Numbered from the stretch's first letter, positions 44,021 through 52,851 are shown. The stretch is 64,000 nt of DNA from CAZQVN01 sp964596775 (GCA_964596775.1 CAZQVN010000012.1:1-64000), one strand, 5' to 3'. A program made the numbers and translations. The notes: generated by a model from the sequence alone, not told the origin.

Positions 44021-44698
44021 CTAGGGGCCGGCGTCGCCAGCGCAGGAAGCCGCGCCGGCAAGGAACGGCGTCAGGATGGTGGCATCAGACAGACCAACCG
44101 CGAGATCGCAGTTGATGTCGGTGCACCACTGATACACGCTCGTCGCCAGAGGCGTCGTGTGCTGAACGGCATCGGCAAGACCCGTGGCACAGGAACCAGC
44201 CGGGTTCCACACACCACCCGTGAAGGTGGTCGGGAGCTTTCCGGCCGAGTCCACCGCGTCCGGGGACACGGTGCCGTACTCCTGGAGCTTCACGCCATCG
44301 GCGAACACTTCGCCGGCGAACTTGAGCACGCCAGGGATTCCAGCCAGGTTGTACTGAATGCAACCGCCGGCGGTGATGTTGAACGTGGCAACACCGGAGC
44401 CGTTGGTAACACCACTGATGACACGGGGGCGGGGGCCAGGAACAGTATTGCACCAGCAGATCAGCGTGTCGCCGACCGTGGTGAACCGGAGATCAACCGC
44501 GGCCGCGGCGATAGGTCCGCCGGAGCCGACAACAGTCACCGAGTACCCGAGGGCACCGGTGGGGCTGATTCCGAGGCAATTCGGGACAGTGCTCAGCCCG
44601 GGAACAGGCACGTTGGCCATTGCGGGGGCGGCAAAAACCAACCCCATCACGGCCAGAGCACAACCCTTGCGCAACAAACTGCGCAGAAAACGGTCCAT
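44021..44698 (-). CDS. Secreted protein with EF-hand/dockerin-like C-terminal loop
   Basis: A 225-residue exported protein with signal peptide about 1-28 (ALAVMGLVFAAPAMA). The middle is beta-rich and resembles one Ig-like or bacterial surface domain with TNGSGVATFNI. Near the C-terminus, DINCDLAVGLSD fits the calcium-loop pattern D-x-N-x-D-x(6)-D, as in one dockerin half-repeat, followed by ATILTPFLAG. Only one loop is present, so classic cohesin pairing is uncertain. The ATG has AGGAGGTGT just upstream. A sigma70 promoter lies at 44844-44873, giving a leader of about 140 bases. It is in a run with the two motif-bearing secreted genes but is not a full paralogue of them. Confidence 0.8.
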   Translation of the reverse strand: MDRFLRSLLRKGCALAVMGLVFAAPAMANVPVPGLSTVPNCLGISPTGALGYSVTVVGSGGPIAAAAVDLRFTTVGDTLICWCNTVPGPRPRVISGVTNGSGVATFNITAGGCIQYNLAGIPGVLKFAGEVFADGVKLQEYGTVSPDAVDSAGKLPTTFTGGVWNPAGSCATGLADAVQHTTPLATSVYQWCTDINCDLAVGLSDATILTPFLAGAASCAGDAGP

Positions 44699-45107
44699 CG
44701 TTACACCTCCTAAACGTTACCGAGAGCTAGGATGTCCGAGGTAAGTAGCAGCGTCGTATGCAACTCCCAGAATAAGGTGACAACACCCCCCTTCGCACAC
44801 CCGGCACAGGCGTGGAAAAAATGTCATACACTCACACGACAAGAGTTTAATGGAGAAATCGCCTGAGCGTCAAGAACAAAGACAGTTTACGAGCCTCGAC
44901 CGGGGAGAGATGGCTCCCGGGAGACTCCCTGTGCGGGCCTCGTGACGAACGGTTGATTTCAAAGGTGCCTCGCGAAAGGTCACGGGTTCTGAAGAAGATT
45001 CAGATATACGGGACACCCTACGACGGCGCGGGGAGGACGTCAATCCCGGTTCTGAGGCACCGGGATCGAATTCGGGGGGGGGCGCATCACGGGGCGTTTT
45101 CGGGGAC
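44699..45107. other. Intergenic region with promoter and hairpin
   Basis: About 410 bases without a gene I trust. The part nearest the gene is AT-rich and holds its promoter. At 45043-45066 there is a perfect 8-bp inverted repeat (ATCCCGGT/ACCGGGAT, loop 8) between the tRNA and that promoter; no T tract follows it. Nothing else is apparent. Confidence 0.55.
44844..44873 (-). promoter_or_regulatory. Sigma70-type promoter for the EF-hand secreted gene
   Basis: On the - strand: TTGACG (44873-44868), then TAAACT (44849-44844) after 18 bases, or TTAAAC (44850-44845) after 17. Confidence 0.6.
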
Positions 45108-45183
45108 TGGTGGGCGAAACAGGGCTCGAACCTGTGACATCTTGCGTGTAAGGCAAGCGCTCTACCAACTGAGCTATTCGCCC
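45108..45183 (-). tRNA. tRNA-Val, anticodon TAC
   Basis: A 76-base tRNA with encoded CCA. The acceptor stem GGGCGAA pairs with TTCGCCC, the D-arm has AGCTCAGTTGGTAGAGC, the anticodon stem is CTTGC/GCAAG with loop CTTACAC (anticodon TAC), and the T-arm has GGTTCGAGCC. All stems close. It follows the small membrane protein gene on the same strand by about 30 bases. Confidence 0.97.
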
Positions 45184-45215
45184 GAACTGATTGTAAATAA
45201 GCAGGTTAGACTGGC

Positions 45216-45464
45216 TCAGTCTCTGGCCAGGATCGCGTAGGGCACGAGGACGCAGTATCCGAGGACCAGCAGGAGCGGGGCCAGAGTGATCGATCCGGAG
45301 GCCAGGGCGATGTATCCGGCAATGATGACGCCGATCGCGCCCCCGAGGATCATCCAGTTCTTGCGGGACAGCCGGACCTCATCGCGGGGGTGTACGCCCC
45401 GCTGGGTGCGACCGGGTGCGGGACGCTTTCTGCTGGCGGCACTCCCGCCGGATTTCATGGACAT
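45216..45464 (-). CDS. Small membrane protein, function unknown
   Basis: 82 residues: a basic N-terminal half (about 1-36) followed by two hydrophobic helices (WMILGGAIGVIIAGYIAL and LAPLLLVLGYCVLVPYAIL). It loosely resembles short two-helix proteins of the DUF3098 type. ATG at 45464 has GGAGGAG six bases before it, lying across the end of mltG. As the last gene of a long operon just before tRNA-Val it is probably real. Role unknown. Confidence 0.7.
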   Translation of the reverse strand: MSMKSGGSAASRKRPAPGRTQRGVHPRDEVRLSRKNWMILGGAIGVIIAGYIALASGSITLAPLLLVLGYCVLVPYAILARD

Positions 45465-45465
45465 T

Positions 45466-46482
45466 TCATTCTCCTCCCTGGCCGCTCCGCCGCCCCGCCG
45501 CCACCCGGCGGCGGGCTTCGTTGTGCGCCGCATTGGTTTCCGAAAACAGATGATGGCCGTCGCCGGTGGCCACGAAATAGAGATCGCGGCAGTCCGGCAG
45601 CGGGTCGAGCACGGCGCGGAGCGCCGACACCCCCGGAGAACAGATCGGGCCGGGCGGCAGGCCGTAAACGAGATACGTGTTATAGGGTGAGTCCACCGCC
45701 AGGTCCTTCTCGAAGATCCTGGACGGGCGCACCCCGAGAGCATACGCCACCGTGGGGTCGGATTGCAGTTTCATTCCGAGCCGCAGCCGGTTCAGGAAGA
45801 CCGCGGCGATCCGCGGCCTCTCCTCCGCCACGGCGGCCTCGGCCTCCACGAGACTGGCCAGGGTCAGGACACGGTGGCGATCCAGTCCGAGGGAATCCGA
45901 ACGAGCGGCAAACGAAGCCCCGTACACCTCGAGGGTCCGGGTCACGAAACGGCGGACGAGATCCTCGCACCGCGTCCCGGGGATGACGTGATAGGTATCC
46001 GGAAAAAGATAGCCTTCCAGTGTGTTGCCCGGCAACCCCAGCTTCCGGACGAGCGTCGAGTCGCCGACCAGGGCCAGGAAGTCGGAGGCCCGGCACCCGG
46101 TCAACTCCGCGACCCGGGCGGCGATCTCCCGGCTGTTCCATCCTTCCGGAATCGTGAGGACGGTCTGGAGAACATCGCCGCGGACCATCCGGTCGAGAAC
46201 ACCCCAGATCGTTTCCGAAGGCCGGAACTCGTAGGGGCCGGCCCGCAGCCTCGAGGCCCGGCCGGACACCGCGGCGGCGATCCGGAACGCCGGCCCGGAC
46301 CGGATCACGCCGGCCTCCTCCAGTTTCCGCCCGATGGCCGCGGAAGAGAGCCCGGGTTCCACGTTGACCCGGATCGACGCCGCGCCCGGCCCGAAATCGG
46401 CGGGAAGCACGTAGATGGCGGCGAGAAGCGCGAGTGTAATGAGAAACGCCAGCATGCCGAGCAGTCGCAGCGGTGATCTCAC
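45466..46482 (-). CDS. mltG: Endolytic murein transglycosylase MltG
   Basis: A 338-residue inner-membrane enzyme that cuts growing peptidoglycan strands. One N-terminal membrane helix (MLAFLITLALLAAIYVL) is followed by a LysM-like region and the YceG domain. The catalytic Glu lies in LASLVEAEA, and LQSDPTVAYALG and SPYNTY are typical. GTG at 46482 overlaps the ruvX stop codon (GTGA), with CGGAG upstream, so it was preferred to the open frame to 46545. The ruvX-mltG order is a common arrangement. Confidence 0.93.
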   Translation of the reverse strand: MRSPLRLLGMLAFLITLALLAAIYVLPADFGPGAASIRVNVEPGLSSAAIGRKLEEAGVIRSGPAFRIAAAVSGRASRLRAGPYEFRPSETIWGVLDRMVRGDVLQTVLTIPEGWNSREIAARVAELTGCRASDFLALVGDSTLVRKLGLPGNTLEGYLFPDTYHVIPGTRCEDLVRRFVTRTLEVYGASFAARSDSLGLDRHRVLTLASLVEAEAAVAEERPRIAAVFLNRLRLGMKLQSDPTVAYALGVRPSRIFEKDLAVDSPYNTYLVYGLPPGPICSPGVSALRAVLDPLPDCRDLYFVATGDGHHLFSETNAAHNEARRRVAAGRRSGQGGE

Positions 46483-46985
46483 GATCCGGACTCCGGTTCG
46501 TTCCAGAGGAGACGGGCCCGGCGGGCCGCCTCGTCCGCCATCCACGACTCCATGAGAATGACGGCCGCCAGGTCGTCGATGGCCCGCCCCTTTCTCGCGC
46601 GGCCGGCCCGGGAGAGGTCGCGGGCCGCCTCGGAGGTCAGCCGCTCGTCCACGAAAAACAGGGCGAGCCCGGCGGCGGTTTCGAGCCGGCGCCCGAAGGC
46701 CCTGGTCCGGCGGGCCGCGCGTCCCTCGGTGCCGTCCATGTTCAGGGGGAGACCGAGAAGGATGCGGGACACCCCCTCACGCCGGGCGATGTCCGCGACC
46801 TGCGCCTCGGGAGCCGCCCCCCCCGCATCGAGATGAAGGGTTTCCAGGGGCACCGCCTGCGACAGGGCGACATGCCCGACGGCCAGTCCGATCCGGCGCG
46901 AGCCGAAGTCCACGGCCAGTATGCGTTCTTCAGTCTCCGCCGCCGGCCTCCGATTCCTGCGCGCCCCCTGCATCAGCGGGCGCAC
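46479..46985 (-). CDS. ruvX: Putative pre-16S rRNA nuclease / Holliday junction resolvase (RuvX/YqgF)
   Basis: A 168-residue RNase-H-fold protein. The acidic active-site residues are in DFGSRRIG, FVDERLTS and RAIDDLAAVIL, and LGLPLNMDG is standard. It is needed for 16S rRNA maturation in E. coli; a recombination role was also proposed. The first ATG overlaps the anti-sigma gene by 56 bases; a second ATG at 46973 is possible. No better start lies closer. It overlaps mltG at the other end. Confidence 0.92.
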   Translation of the reverse strand: MRPLMQGARRNRRPAAETEERILAVDFGSRRIGLAVGHVALSQAVPLETLHLDAGGAAPEAQVADIARREGVSRILLGLPLNMDGTEGRAARRTRAFGRRLETAAGLALFFVDERLTSEAARDLSRAGRARKGRAIDDLAAVILMESWMADEAARRARLLWNEPESGS

Positions 46986-47412
46986 CCGTCCGCCGCTTCT
47001 TGACGAGACGGCAGACCGTGCCTCTTTCGCTGAAGTCGTACAGGACCGCGTCCATCATGGACCGCATGATGAAAATGCCGCGGCCGCGCGCCTTGAGCAG
47101 GTTCTCGGGAGCCGAGGCGTCCTCGACGAGATCCAGGTTGAAACCCGTTCCGCGATCGGTGACGTCGACTTCGAGCGCGTCCACGGTCATCCTGAAGACG
47201 ATCTCGACCGGGTCACCGGGCTTGCCGTGCTGGATGGCGTTCGTTCCGGCCTCGATCACCGAAATGGCGATCGCGTCCTTGTCGTCATCCTCGAACGACA
47301 TCTGGTCGGCGATGCCGTCCACAACCTTGTCGACGATGGACAGAAGCTCGAGCTGCCCTGGCAACTCGAGTCGTATCTCCTCCGTATCGCCCTCCGCTCG
47401 GGGTAGCGGCAT
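46930..47412 (-). CDS. Anti-sigma factor serine kinase, RsbW/SpoIIAB-like
   Basis: A 160-residue HATPase domain of the GHKL type. The N-box is in ISVIEAGTNAIQHG, and DRGTGFNLDL and GRGIFIMRSMMD form the ATP lid. Such kinases phosphorylate a STAS partner on Ser and bind a sigma factor when the partner is phosphorylated. The partner gene ends three bases upstream. Neither a sigma factor nor a PP2C phosphatase is nearby, so the target is unknown. A poorly conserved acidic tail follows residue 140. ATG at 47412 has GGAGGAG upstream. Confidence 0.9.
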   Translation of the reverse strand: MPLPRAEGDTEEIRLELPGQLELLSIVDKVVDGIADQMSFEDDDKDAIAISVIEAGTNAIQHGKPGDPVEIVFRMTVDALEVDVTDRGTGFNLDLVEDASAPENLLKARGRGIFIMRSMMDAVLYDFSERGTVCRLVKKRRTGAPADAGGAQESEAGGGD

Positions 47413-47415
47413 GGC

Positions 47416-47769
47416 CTATTCTCCTCCTCTTCCGAAACTGCCGACGACGGCCTCCTCGTCTGTATACGACTCGAAGACCGTACTCAGTTTGGTCACCTGG
47501 AGAATCTGTTCGATCCGGCGGGACACGTTGAGAAGCTTGAGCCCGCCGCCGTTCTCCTTGAGCGATGTGTAGGCGGCGATCAGGAGACCGAGCCCCGAAC
47601 TGTTGACCCAGGCCACGCCGGACAGATCCACGACCACGTGCACCTGTCCCTGCCCGATCAGGTTCTTGATTTCCCGGGGGAAGTGGTCGGAATCGGGGCC
47701 GCCCATCAACCGGCCCCCGAGCTCCAGGATGGCCACTGTGCCGCGATCGCGGCGCGTTACTTTCAGCAT
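47416..47769 (-). CDS. STAS-domain anti-sigma factor antagonist
   Basis: A 117-residue STAS protein of the SpoIIAA/RsbV type. The phosphorylatable Ser is in the motif WVNSSGLGLL near residue 58. It should bind the HATPase kinase encoded directly after it and free a sigma factor or other target when unphosphorylated. The start is ATG at 47769 with GAGGAG at a slightly long distance. Both genes are embedded in a housekeeping run rather than beside a sigma factor. Confidence 0.92.
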   Translation of the reverse strand: MLKVTRRDRGTVAILELGGRLMGGPDSDHFPREIKNLIGQGQVHVVVDLSGVAWVNSSGLGLLIAAYTSLKENGGGLKLLNVSRRIEQILQVTKLSTVFESYTDEEAVVGSFGRGGE

Positions 47770-47789
47770 CGAATCCGAACTCCTCTTTA

Positions 47790-48746
47790 TCAGGGCGACT
47801 CGAAAACCGCGTCCAGGAGCCGCTGCATGTCGGCCGGCGGAGGGGCGGTCAGATCCATGAATTCCCCCGTGACCGGATGATCGAACGTCAGGCGGGTGGC
47901 GTGCAAGGCCTGCCGGCGGATCAGGGACAACCAGTGTTTTGCCCGGGCCTTGTCCTCACCGACGAGTCCGGCCTGCCGCGACCGCCCGCCGTAGTCCGGA
48001 TCCCCGAAAACGGGATGCCCCCGGTGCCGCCAGTGTACCCGGATCTGGTGCGTCCGTCCCGTGTCCAGTTCCAGGTCGAGCAGGGTGACCAGTCCGTGAC
48101 GCCGCCGCACCCGGAAGCGCGTGCGCGCGGTCCGCCCCCCCTTGCGCACCACGGTCATCTTTCTCCGGTCCGACCGGCTGCGGGCGATGTCCCCCTCGAT
48201 TTCGCCGGACTCCTCGCCGACCTCCCCCCAGACGAGCGCCACGTAGTGCCGGTGGATCTCGCGGGCCGCGATCGCTTTCTGGAGCGCCCGGAAGGCGACG
48301 TCCGTCCGGGCCACGATGAGCAGGCCCGAGGTGCTGCGATCCAGCCGGTGGATGATGCCGGGGCGGTCCGGCCCCCCGAGCGGCGCGAGCGAGATCCGGA
48401 GCCCCTTCAGCGCCGACACGAGCGTGCCGCTCCGGACCCCGGCCCCCGGATGAACGACGAGGCCGGGCGGCTTGTCCACGACGACGAGATCGTCGTCCCG
48501 GTACACGATCGGCACCGGGATGTCCTCGGCCTCCGGTCCGCGATCCGGGTCCGCTTCCGGGATCTCCCAGGCGACTTCGTCCCCTTCGCGGAGAGCGTGC
48601 CCGGCCCGGGCCACCGCACCGTTGACCGTCACCTTGTCCAGGTCGATCCACTTGCGGATCTGGGATCGGGTGACCGGCTCCAGTTCCTCGGCGAGGCGGA
48701 CGTCGAGACGCCGGCCCGCGTCAGCCCGGCTCGCCAGGAAGCGCAT
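47790..48746 (-). CDS. rluD: RluA-family 23S rRNA pseudouridine synthase (RluD-like)
   Basis: A 318-residue RNA-modifying enzyme. An N-terminal S4 RNA-binding domain (about 13-60) precedes the catalytic domain, with catalytic Asp in HRLDRSTSGLL near residue 137. GRTHQIRVHWRHRGHPVFGD is typical of the family. RluD modifies helix 69 of 23S rRNA; related enzymes modify other sites, so the exact target is not certain. It overlaps the end of lspA by 26 bases. Confidence 0.92.
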   Translation of the reverse strand: MRFLASRADAGRRLDVRLAEELEPVTRSQIRKWIDLDKVTVNGAVARAGHALREGDEVAWEIPEADPDRGPEAEDIPVPIVYRDDDLVVVDKPPGLVVHPGAGVRSGTLVSALKGLRISLAPLGGPDRPGIIHRLDRSTSGLLIVARTDVAFRALQKAIAAREIHRHYVALVWGEVGEESGEIEGDIARSRSDRRKMTVVRKGGRTARTRFRVRRRHGLVTLLDLELDTGRTHQIRVHWRHRGHPVFGDPDYGGRSRQAGLVGEDKARAKHWLSLIRRQALHATRLTFDHPVTGEFMDLTAPPPADMQRLLDAVFESP

Positions 48747-49260
48747 TGTCGCGGGGCTCCTCTTCCCGGGGAAGCGGCGGCCCGGATCCGTCCTCCGGTG
48801 CGGGCGAATCCTCCTGCCCCTTGAAGTAGACGCCGAACGCCAGGATGGCCACGCCGATCGTCACCGCCGAATCGGCCACGTTGAAGACCGGCCAGCGCGG
48901 GCCGCCGGGAATGCCGACGTTGATGAAATCGGTAACGCGGCCGACGAGGACCCGGTCGATCAGGTTGCCGATGGCGCCGCCGAGGATCAGGGCCAGGGGG
49001 AGGATCTTCGCACGGTCCCCGCGGGTCCGCACGGCCATGACGACGACGATGATCGAAGCCAGGATGGAGATGACGATCAGGGGGAGAATGCTGCCGGGAA
49101 ACAGGCCGAACGCCGCCCCGGGGTTCTTGATGTGCGTGAGCATGACCCACTCGCCGAGAACGTGGATGTCGTGCCCGAGATCCATCGTCATGATGACGAC
49201 ATACTTCGTCAGGTGGTCCAGGGCGACGACGAGAACCGCGATCAGCAGGAAGAAGATCAC
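48721..49260 (-). CDS. lspA: Lipoprotein signal peptidase LspA
   Basis: A 179-residue inner-membrane aspartic protease with four helices. The catalytic Asp residues are in GNLIDR and FNVADS, both intact. The N-terminal motif reads DHLTK where DQLTK is common. It cleaves prolipoproteins, needed here for several predicted lipoproteins in this window. A hydrophilic, charged tail of about 25 residues extends past the last helix. The start is GTG at 49260, four bases after the dksA-like stop. Confidence 0.96.
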   Translation of the reverse strand: MIFFLLIAVLVVALDHLTKYVVIMTMDLGHDIHVLGEWVMLTHIKNPGAAFGLFPGSILPLIVISILASIIVVVMAVRTRGDRAKILPLALILGGAIGNLIDRVLVGRVTDFINVGIPGGPRWPVFNVADSAVTIGVAILAFGVYFKGQEDSPAPEDGSGPPLPREEEPRDNALPGEPG

Positions 49261-49264
49261 CGGA

Positions 49265-49645
49265 TTATCGCCGCCCGGCCTTCTCTTGCTTCTCCTTGCA
49301 GGTCAGGCAGAAGGTCGTGTAGGGAACGGCCTCCAGCCGCTTCCGCGCTATGTCCCCGCCGCAGGCCTCGCATTTTCCGAACTCCCCCAGGAACAGGCGC
49401 CTCAGCGCCTCGTAGACTTCGATCAACTGCCGGCCTTCCGTGGAGGCGGCCAGGAACGCCTTCTCGCGCTCCATGGAATCCGTTCCCTGGTCGGCCATGT
49501 GAAAGGAGTACGACGAGAGATCCCCGGTGGAGTCCTTGAGGCTCTTGTTGAGAATCGTGTCGTCGAGGTGCTTGAGTTCCTTGACCAGACGGGCGCGCTC
49601 TTCCTGAAGACGCGCTTCGAAGAATTCCAGGTCCTTCTTCTTCAC
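49265..49645 (-). CDS. DksA/TraR-type zinc-finger protein
   Basis: A 126-residue protein with an N-terminal coiled coil (about 1-75) and a C4 zinc finger CEAC-x17-CLTC. DksA binds the RNA polymerase secondary channel and works with ppGpp; shorter TraR-like members have mixed roles. HMADQGTDSMERE is a common pattern in this subgroup. It sits between ileS and lspA, an arrangement seen in several phyla. The start is GTG in GTGA, overlapping the ileS stop codon. Confidence 0.9.
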   Translation of the reverse strand: MKKKDLEFFEARLQEERARLVKELKHLDDTILNKSLKDSTGDLSSYSFHMADQGTDSMEREKAFLAASTEGRQLIEVYEALRRLFLGEFGKCEACGGDIARKRLEAVPYTTFCLTCKEKQEKAGRR

Positions 49646-52600
49646 GAACGAGCCTCCTCCGCCGCTCTGGCGATGGACACCGCGAACGACTGCCCGTCGA
49701 TCTCCCAGGCAGCCTGGAATGAGCCGCTTTCCGCCGCCCTCCCGGTCAGGGTCAGCGCCAGTGTTTCGGCGCGGACCAGGTCCGCGTGGGCGAGAAGAGC
49801 CTCACCCAGAGCCTGCGAAGCATCGTATTCTACATGAATCCGGTCGGTGACGGCGAGTCCCTGGTCCTTGCGCAGCCCCTGCAGCCGGTGGACGAGTTCG
49901 CGGATCCGCCCCTCCGCGACGAGGGCTTCCGTGACCTCCGTGTCGAGGCCGATGGTCACGGCTCCCTGCTCCCCGGTGACGAGCCCGGACCGGGGTTTCC
50001 GCTCCACGTCGACCATCTCCGGCGTGACCGACGCCGGCCTGCCGTCGATCACGATCGTGACCGGCTCCCCGCGGGTCAGCGGGGCCGCCTCTTCCGGGGC
50101 GAGCGCCTTGATGGCTCCCGCCGCCTGGTTGACCGCCTTGCCGAATCCCGGGCCGAGGGCCTTGAAATTCGGCTTGACCATGAGGTCGAACAGCTCGGCC
50201 TGGTCCGCGCGGATCACCGACTTGACGTTCAGCTCGTCGGCGATCAGCTCGGCGAGTTCGCCGACCGCGCGATCCGCGGAGGCGCCGCCTCCGCAGACGA
50301 GGAGACGGGCCAGCGGCTGGCGCACCTTGAGGCCGGCGAGGTTCCGGGCGGCGCGTGCGGCTTCCACGATGTCCATGGCGGAGCGCATGGCCGCCTCCAG
50401 CGGCTCGTCCCTCCGGCCGGCCGGCGGCTTCGGAAAGTCCGTCCAGTGGACGCTGGCCGGGGCATCGGGGCGGGCCGGGCGGACGATCTTGCCGTGGATC
50501 TCCTCGGCGATGAACGGGGTGAACGGGGCGATGAGCCCGCAGAGCACCGTGAGCGTTTCGTGAAGCGTGGCGTAGGCGCCGTTCTTGTCCGCCCCCGTTT
50601 CCCCCTTCCAGAACCGCCGCCGGTTCCGGCGGACGTACCAGTTGGACAGGTCGTCGAGGACGAAGTCCTGGATGGCCCGCGAGGCCCGCGTGACGTCGTA
50701 CTGATCGAGGTCCCTGGCCACCTTCTCGGTGAGACCGTCGAGGCGGCTGATCAGCCAGCGGTCGATCAGCGGACGTCCGGCCACCGGCGGAGATTCGGCC
50801 GGCGTTCCGGACCAGCCGTCGACGTTCGCGTACACGGCGAAGAACGAGGACACGTTGCGGAGCGTGGCCAGGAACTTGCGGGCCACCTCGGTCACGCCGT
50901 CCCTGCCGAAGCGCGTGTGGACCCACGGGGGCGAATTGACGATCAGGTACCAGCGGACGGCGTCGGCGCCCACGCCGTTCACGAGCTCCCAGGGGTCGAC
51001 CGTGTTCCCCTTGTGCTTGGACATCTTGGCCCCCGTGGCGTCGAGCACGAGGCCGTTGACGACGCAGCTCTTGTAGGACGACTCGTCCATGATGCAGGCG
51101 GAGATGGCCAGCAGCGAGTAGAACCAGCCGCGGCACTGGTCGACGCCTTCCGAAATGAAATCGGCCGGGAAGAGCGACCGGAACCGCTCCCTGTTCTCGA
51201 ACGGGTAGTGCCACTGCGCGAACGGCATGGCCCCGGAGTCGAACCAGACGTCGATGACCTCGGGCACGCGCGACATCGGCTGCCCGCATTTTTCGCACGG
51301 GAACTGGATCCGGTCGACGTAGGGGCGGTGCAGGTCGAGATCCTCCGGCAGGTCGGCGCCCCTCTCCGCGAGATCGGCGCGGCTTTCCACCATCGTCGTG
51401 TGGGCGCAGCCGCCGCAGCGCCAGACCGGCAGCGGCGTGCCCCAGTAGCGGTCGCGGGAGATGGCCCAGTCGATGTTGTTCTCGAGCCAGTTGCCGAAAC
51501 GGTTTTCGCCGACTTCCGGCGGCACCCAGCGGATCGACCGGTTCAGTTCGACCATCCGGTCGCGGAACGCGGTGGTCCTGAGATACCAGGAGTCGCGCGC
51601 GTAGTAGATGAGCGGCGAGTCGCAGCGCCAGCAGAACGGGTAGCTGTGGGTGATCGTCCCCGCCGTGTACAGCGCGCCGCTCTCGCGGAGGCGGTCGACG
51701 ATCAGCGGGTCGGCCGTCTTGACGAAGACGCCCAAGTAGTCGGACACGTCCCCGGTGAACGCGCCGCTGCGGTCGACCGGGCGGATCACCGGCAGATCGT
51801 GGGCCCGGCCGAGCTGGTAGTCGTCCTCGCCGAACGCGGGCGCGGAGTGAACGATGCCGGTGCCGTCCTCCATGGACACGTAGTCGGCGGTGAGGACGCG
51901 GAACGCGTTCTCTTCCGCGGCGAAGTACGGGAACAGCGGCCGGTACTTCCTCTCGTTGAGTTCCGAGCCGGGAAACTCCGCCTCGACTTCGCAGGGGCCG
52001 TACAGGGCGGACAGCCGCGCCTTGGCCAGGATCAGTTTCTGCCCGGCGTCGTGCCCCCTGTCCTCCTTCGGATTCCCGTCCTTGTCCAGCCGCGGCTTGA
52101 GCGCCACCCGGACGTACGTTTCCTTCGGGTGGACGGCCAGCGCCACGTTGGAGATGAGCGTCCACGGCGTCGTGGTCCAGGCCAGGAAGAACGTGCCGGG
52201 TTCGTCGACGCTCTCGAACTTGACGAAGACGGACGGGTCTTCCGTGTCGGCGTAGCCCTGGCTGACCTCGTGGCTCGACAGCGGCGTCTCGCAGCGTGGA
52301 CAGTACGGAAGGATCTTGAACCCCTCGTACACGAGCCCCTTCTTCCAGAACTGGTTGAGGCACCACCAGACGCTCTCGATGTAGTCGTTCTCGAGCGTCA
52401 CGTAGGGGTGTTCGAGATCCAGCCAGAAGCCGATGCGCGCCGTGATCCGCTCCCACTCGTCCTTGTACGTGAACACGGACTCCCGGCACATCGCGTTGAA
52501 CTTCTCGAGACCGTAGGCCTCGATCTGCTCCTTCCCCTGGATGCCGAGCTTCTTCTCGACCTCGAGTTCCACGGGAAGGCCGTGGGTGTCCCAGCCGCTC

Positions 52601-52851
52601 TTCCGGTTGACGAGGCGGCCGTTCATGGCCTGGTAGCGGCAGACCATGTCCTTGACGGTGCGCCCGAGCACATGGTGGATGCCGGGGCGGCCGTTGGCCG
52701 TGGGGGGGCCTTCGTAGAAGATGAACGGCGGCGCGTCCCTGCGGATTTCGAGCTGGCGCGCGAAGACGTCCTGCTCCTTCCAGAAGGCGAGCGTCTTTTC
52801 CTCCTCTTCGGCGAGGAGGATCGATTTCGAGAAGTCGATGAATCGGCTCAC
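49642..52851 (-). CDS. ileS: Isoleucyl-tRNA synthetase
   Basis: A class I aminoacyl-tRNA synthetase of 1069 residues. The HIGH-type signature is in PPTANGRPGIHHVLG (residues about 49-63) and the KMSKS-type loop is KMSKH near residue 607. A CPRC pair near residue 186 may bind zinc, and the editing domain lies between about 200 and 420. The GIHH form and size fit the longer, eukaryote-like type 2 IleS found in several bacteria and often linked to mupirocin tolerance. The start is GTG at 52851. It is 21 bases downstream of the phosphorylase gene. Confidence 0.97.
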   Translation of the reverse strand: MSRFIDFSKSILLAEEEEKTLAFWKEQDVFARQLEIRRDAPPFIFYEGPPTANGRPGIHHVLGRTVKDMVCRYQAMNGRLVNRKSGWDTHGLPVELEVEKKLGIQGKEQIEAYGLEKFNAMCRESVFTYKDEWERITARIGFWLDLEHPYVTLENDYIESVWWCLNQFWKKGLVYEGFKILPYCPRCETPLSSHEVSQGYADTEDPSVFVKFESVDEPGTFFLAWTTTPWTLISNVALAVHPKETYVRVALKPRLDKDGNPKEDRGHDAGQKLILAKARLSALYGPCEVEAEFPGSELNERKYRPLFPYFAAEENAFRVLTADYVSMEDGTGIVHSAPAFGEDDYQLGRAHDLPVIRPVDRSGAFTGDVSDYLGVFVKTADPLIVDRLRESGALYTAGTITHSYPFCWRCDSPLIYYARDSWYLRTTAFRDRMVELNRSIRWVPPEVGENRFGNWLENNIDWAISRDRYWGTPLPVWRCGGCAHTTMVESRADLAERGADLPEDLDLHRPYVDRIQFPCEKCGQPMSRVPEVIDVWFDSGAMPFAQWHYPFENRERFRSLFPADFISEGVDQCRGWFYSLLAISACIMDESSYKSCVVNGLVLDATGAKMSKHKGNTVDPWELVNGVGADAVRWYLIVNSPPWVHTRFGRDGVTEVARKFLATLRNVSSFFAVYANVDGWSGTPAESPPVAGRPLIDRWLISRLDGLTEKVARDLDQYDVTRASRAIQDFVLDDLSNWYVRRNRRRFWKGETGADKNGAYATLHETLTVLCGLIAPFTPFIAEEIHGKIVRPARPDAPASVHWTDFPKPPAGRRDEPLEAAMRSAMDIVEAARAARNLAGLKVRQPLARLLVCGGGASADRAVGELAELIADELNVKSVIRADQAELFDLMVKPNFKALGPGFGKAVNQAAGAIKALAPEEAAPLTRGEPVTIVIDGRPASVTPEMVDVERKPRSGLVTGEQGAVTIGLDTEVTEALVAEGRIRELVHRLQGLRKDQGLAVTDRIHVEYDASQALGEALLAHADLVRAETLALTLTGRAAESGSFQAAWEIDGQSFAVSIARAAEEARS

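Noticed and set aside
44953..45240. 95-codon + strand frame running through tRNA-Val
   Set aside because: The C-terminal half is the antisense translation of a tRNA, a well-known false prediction.
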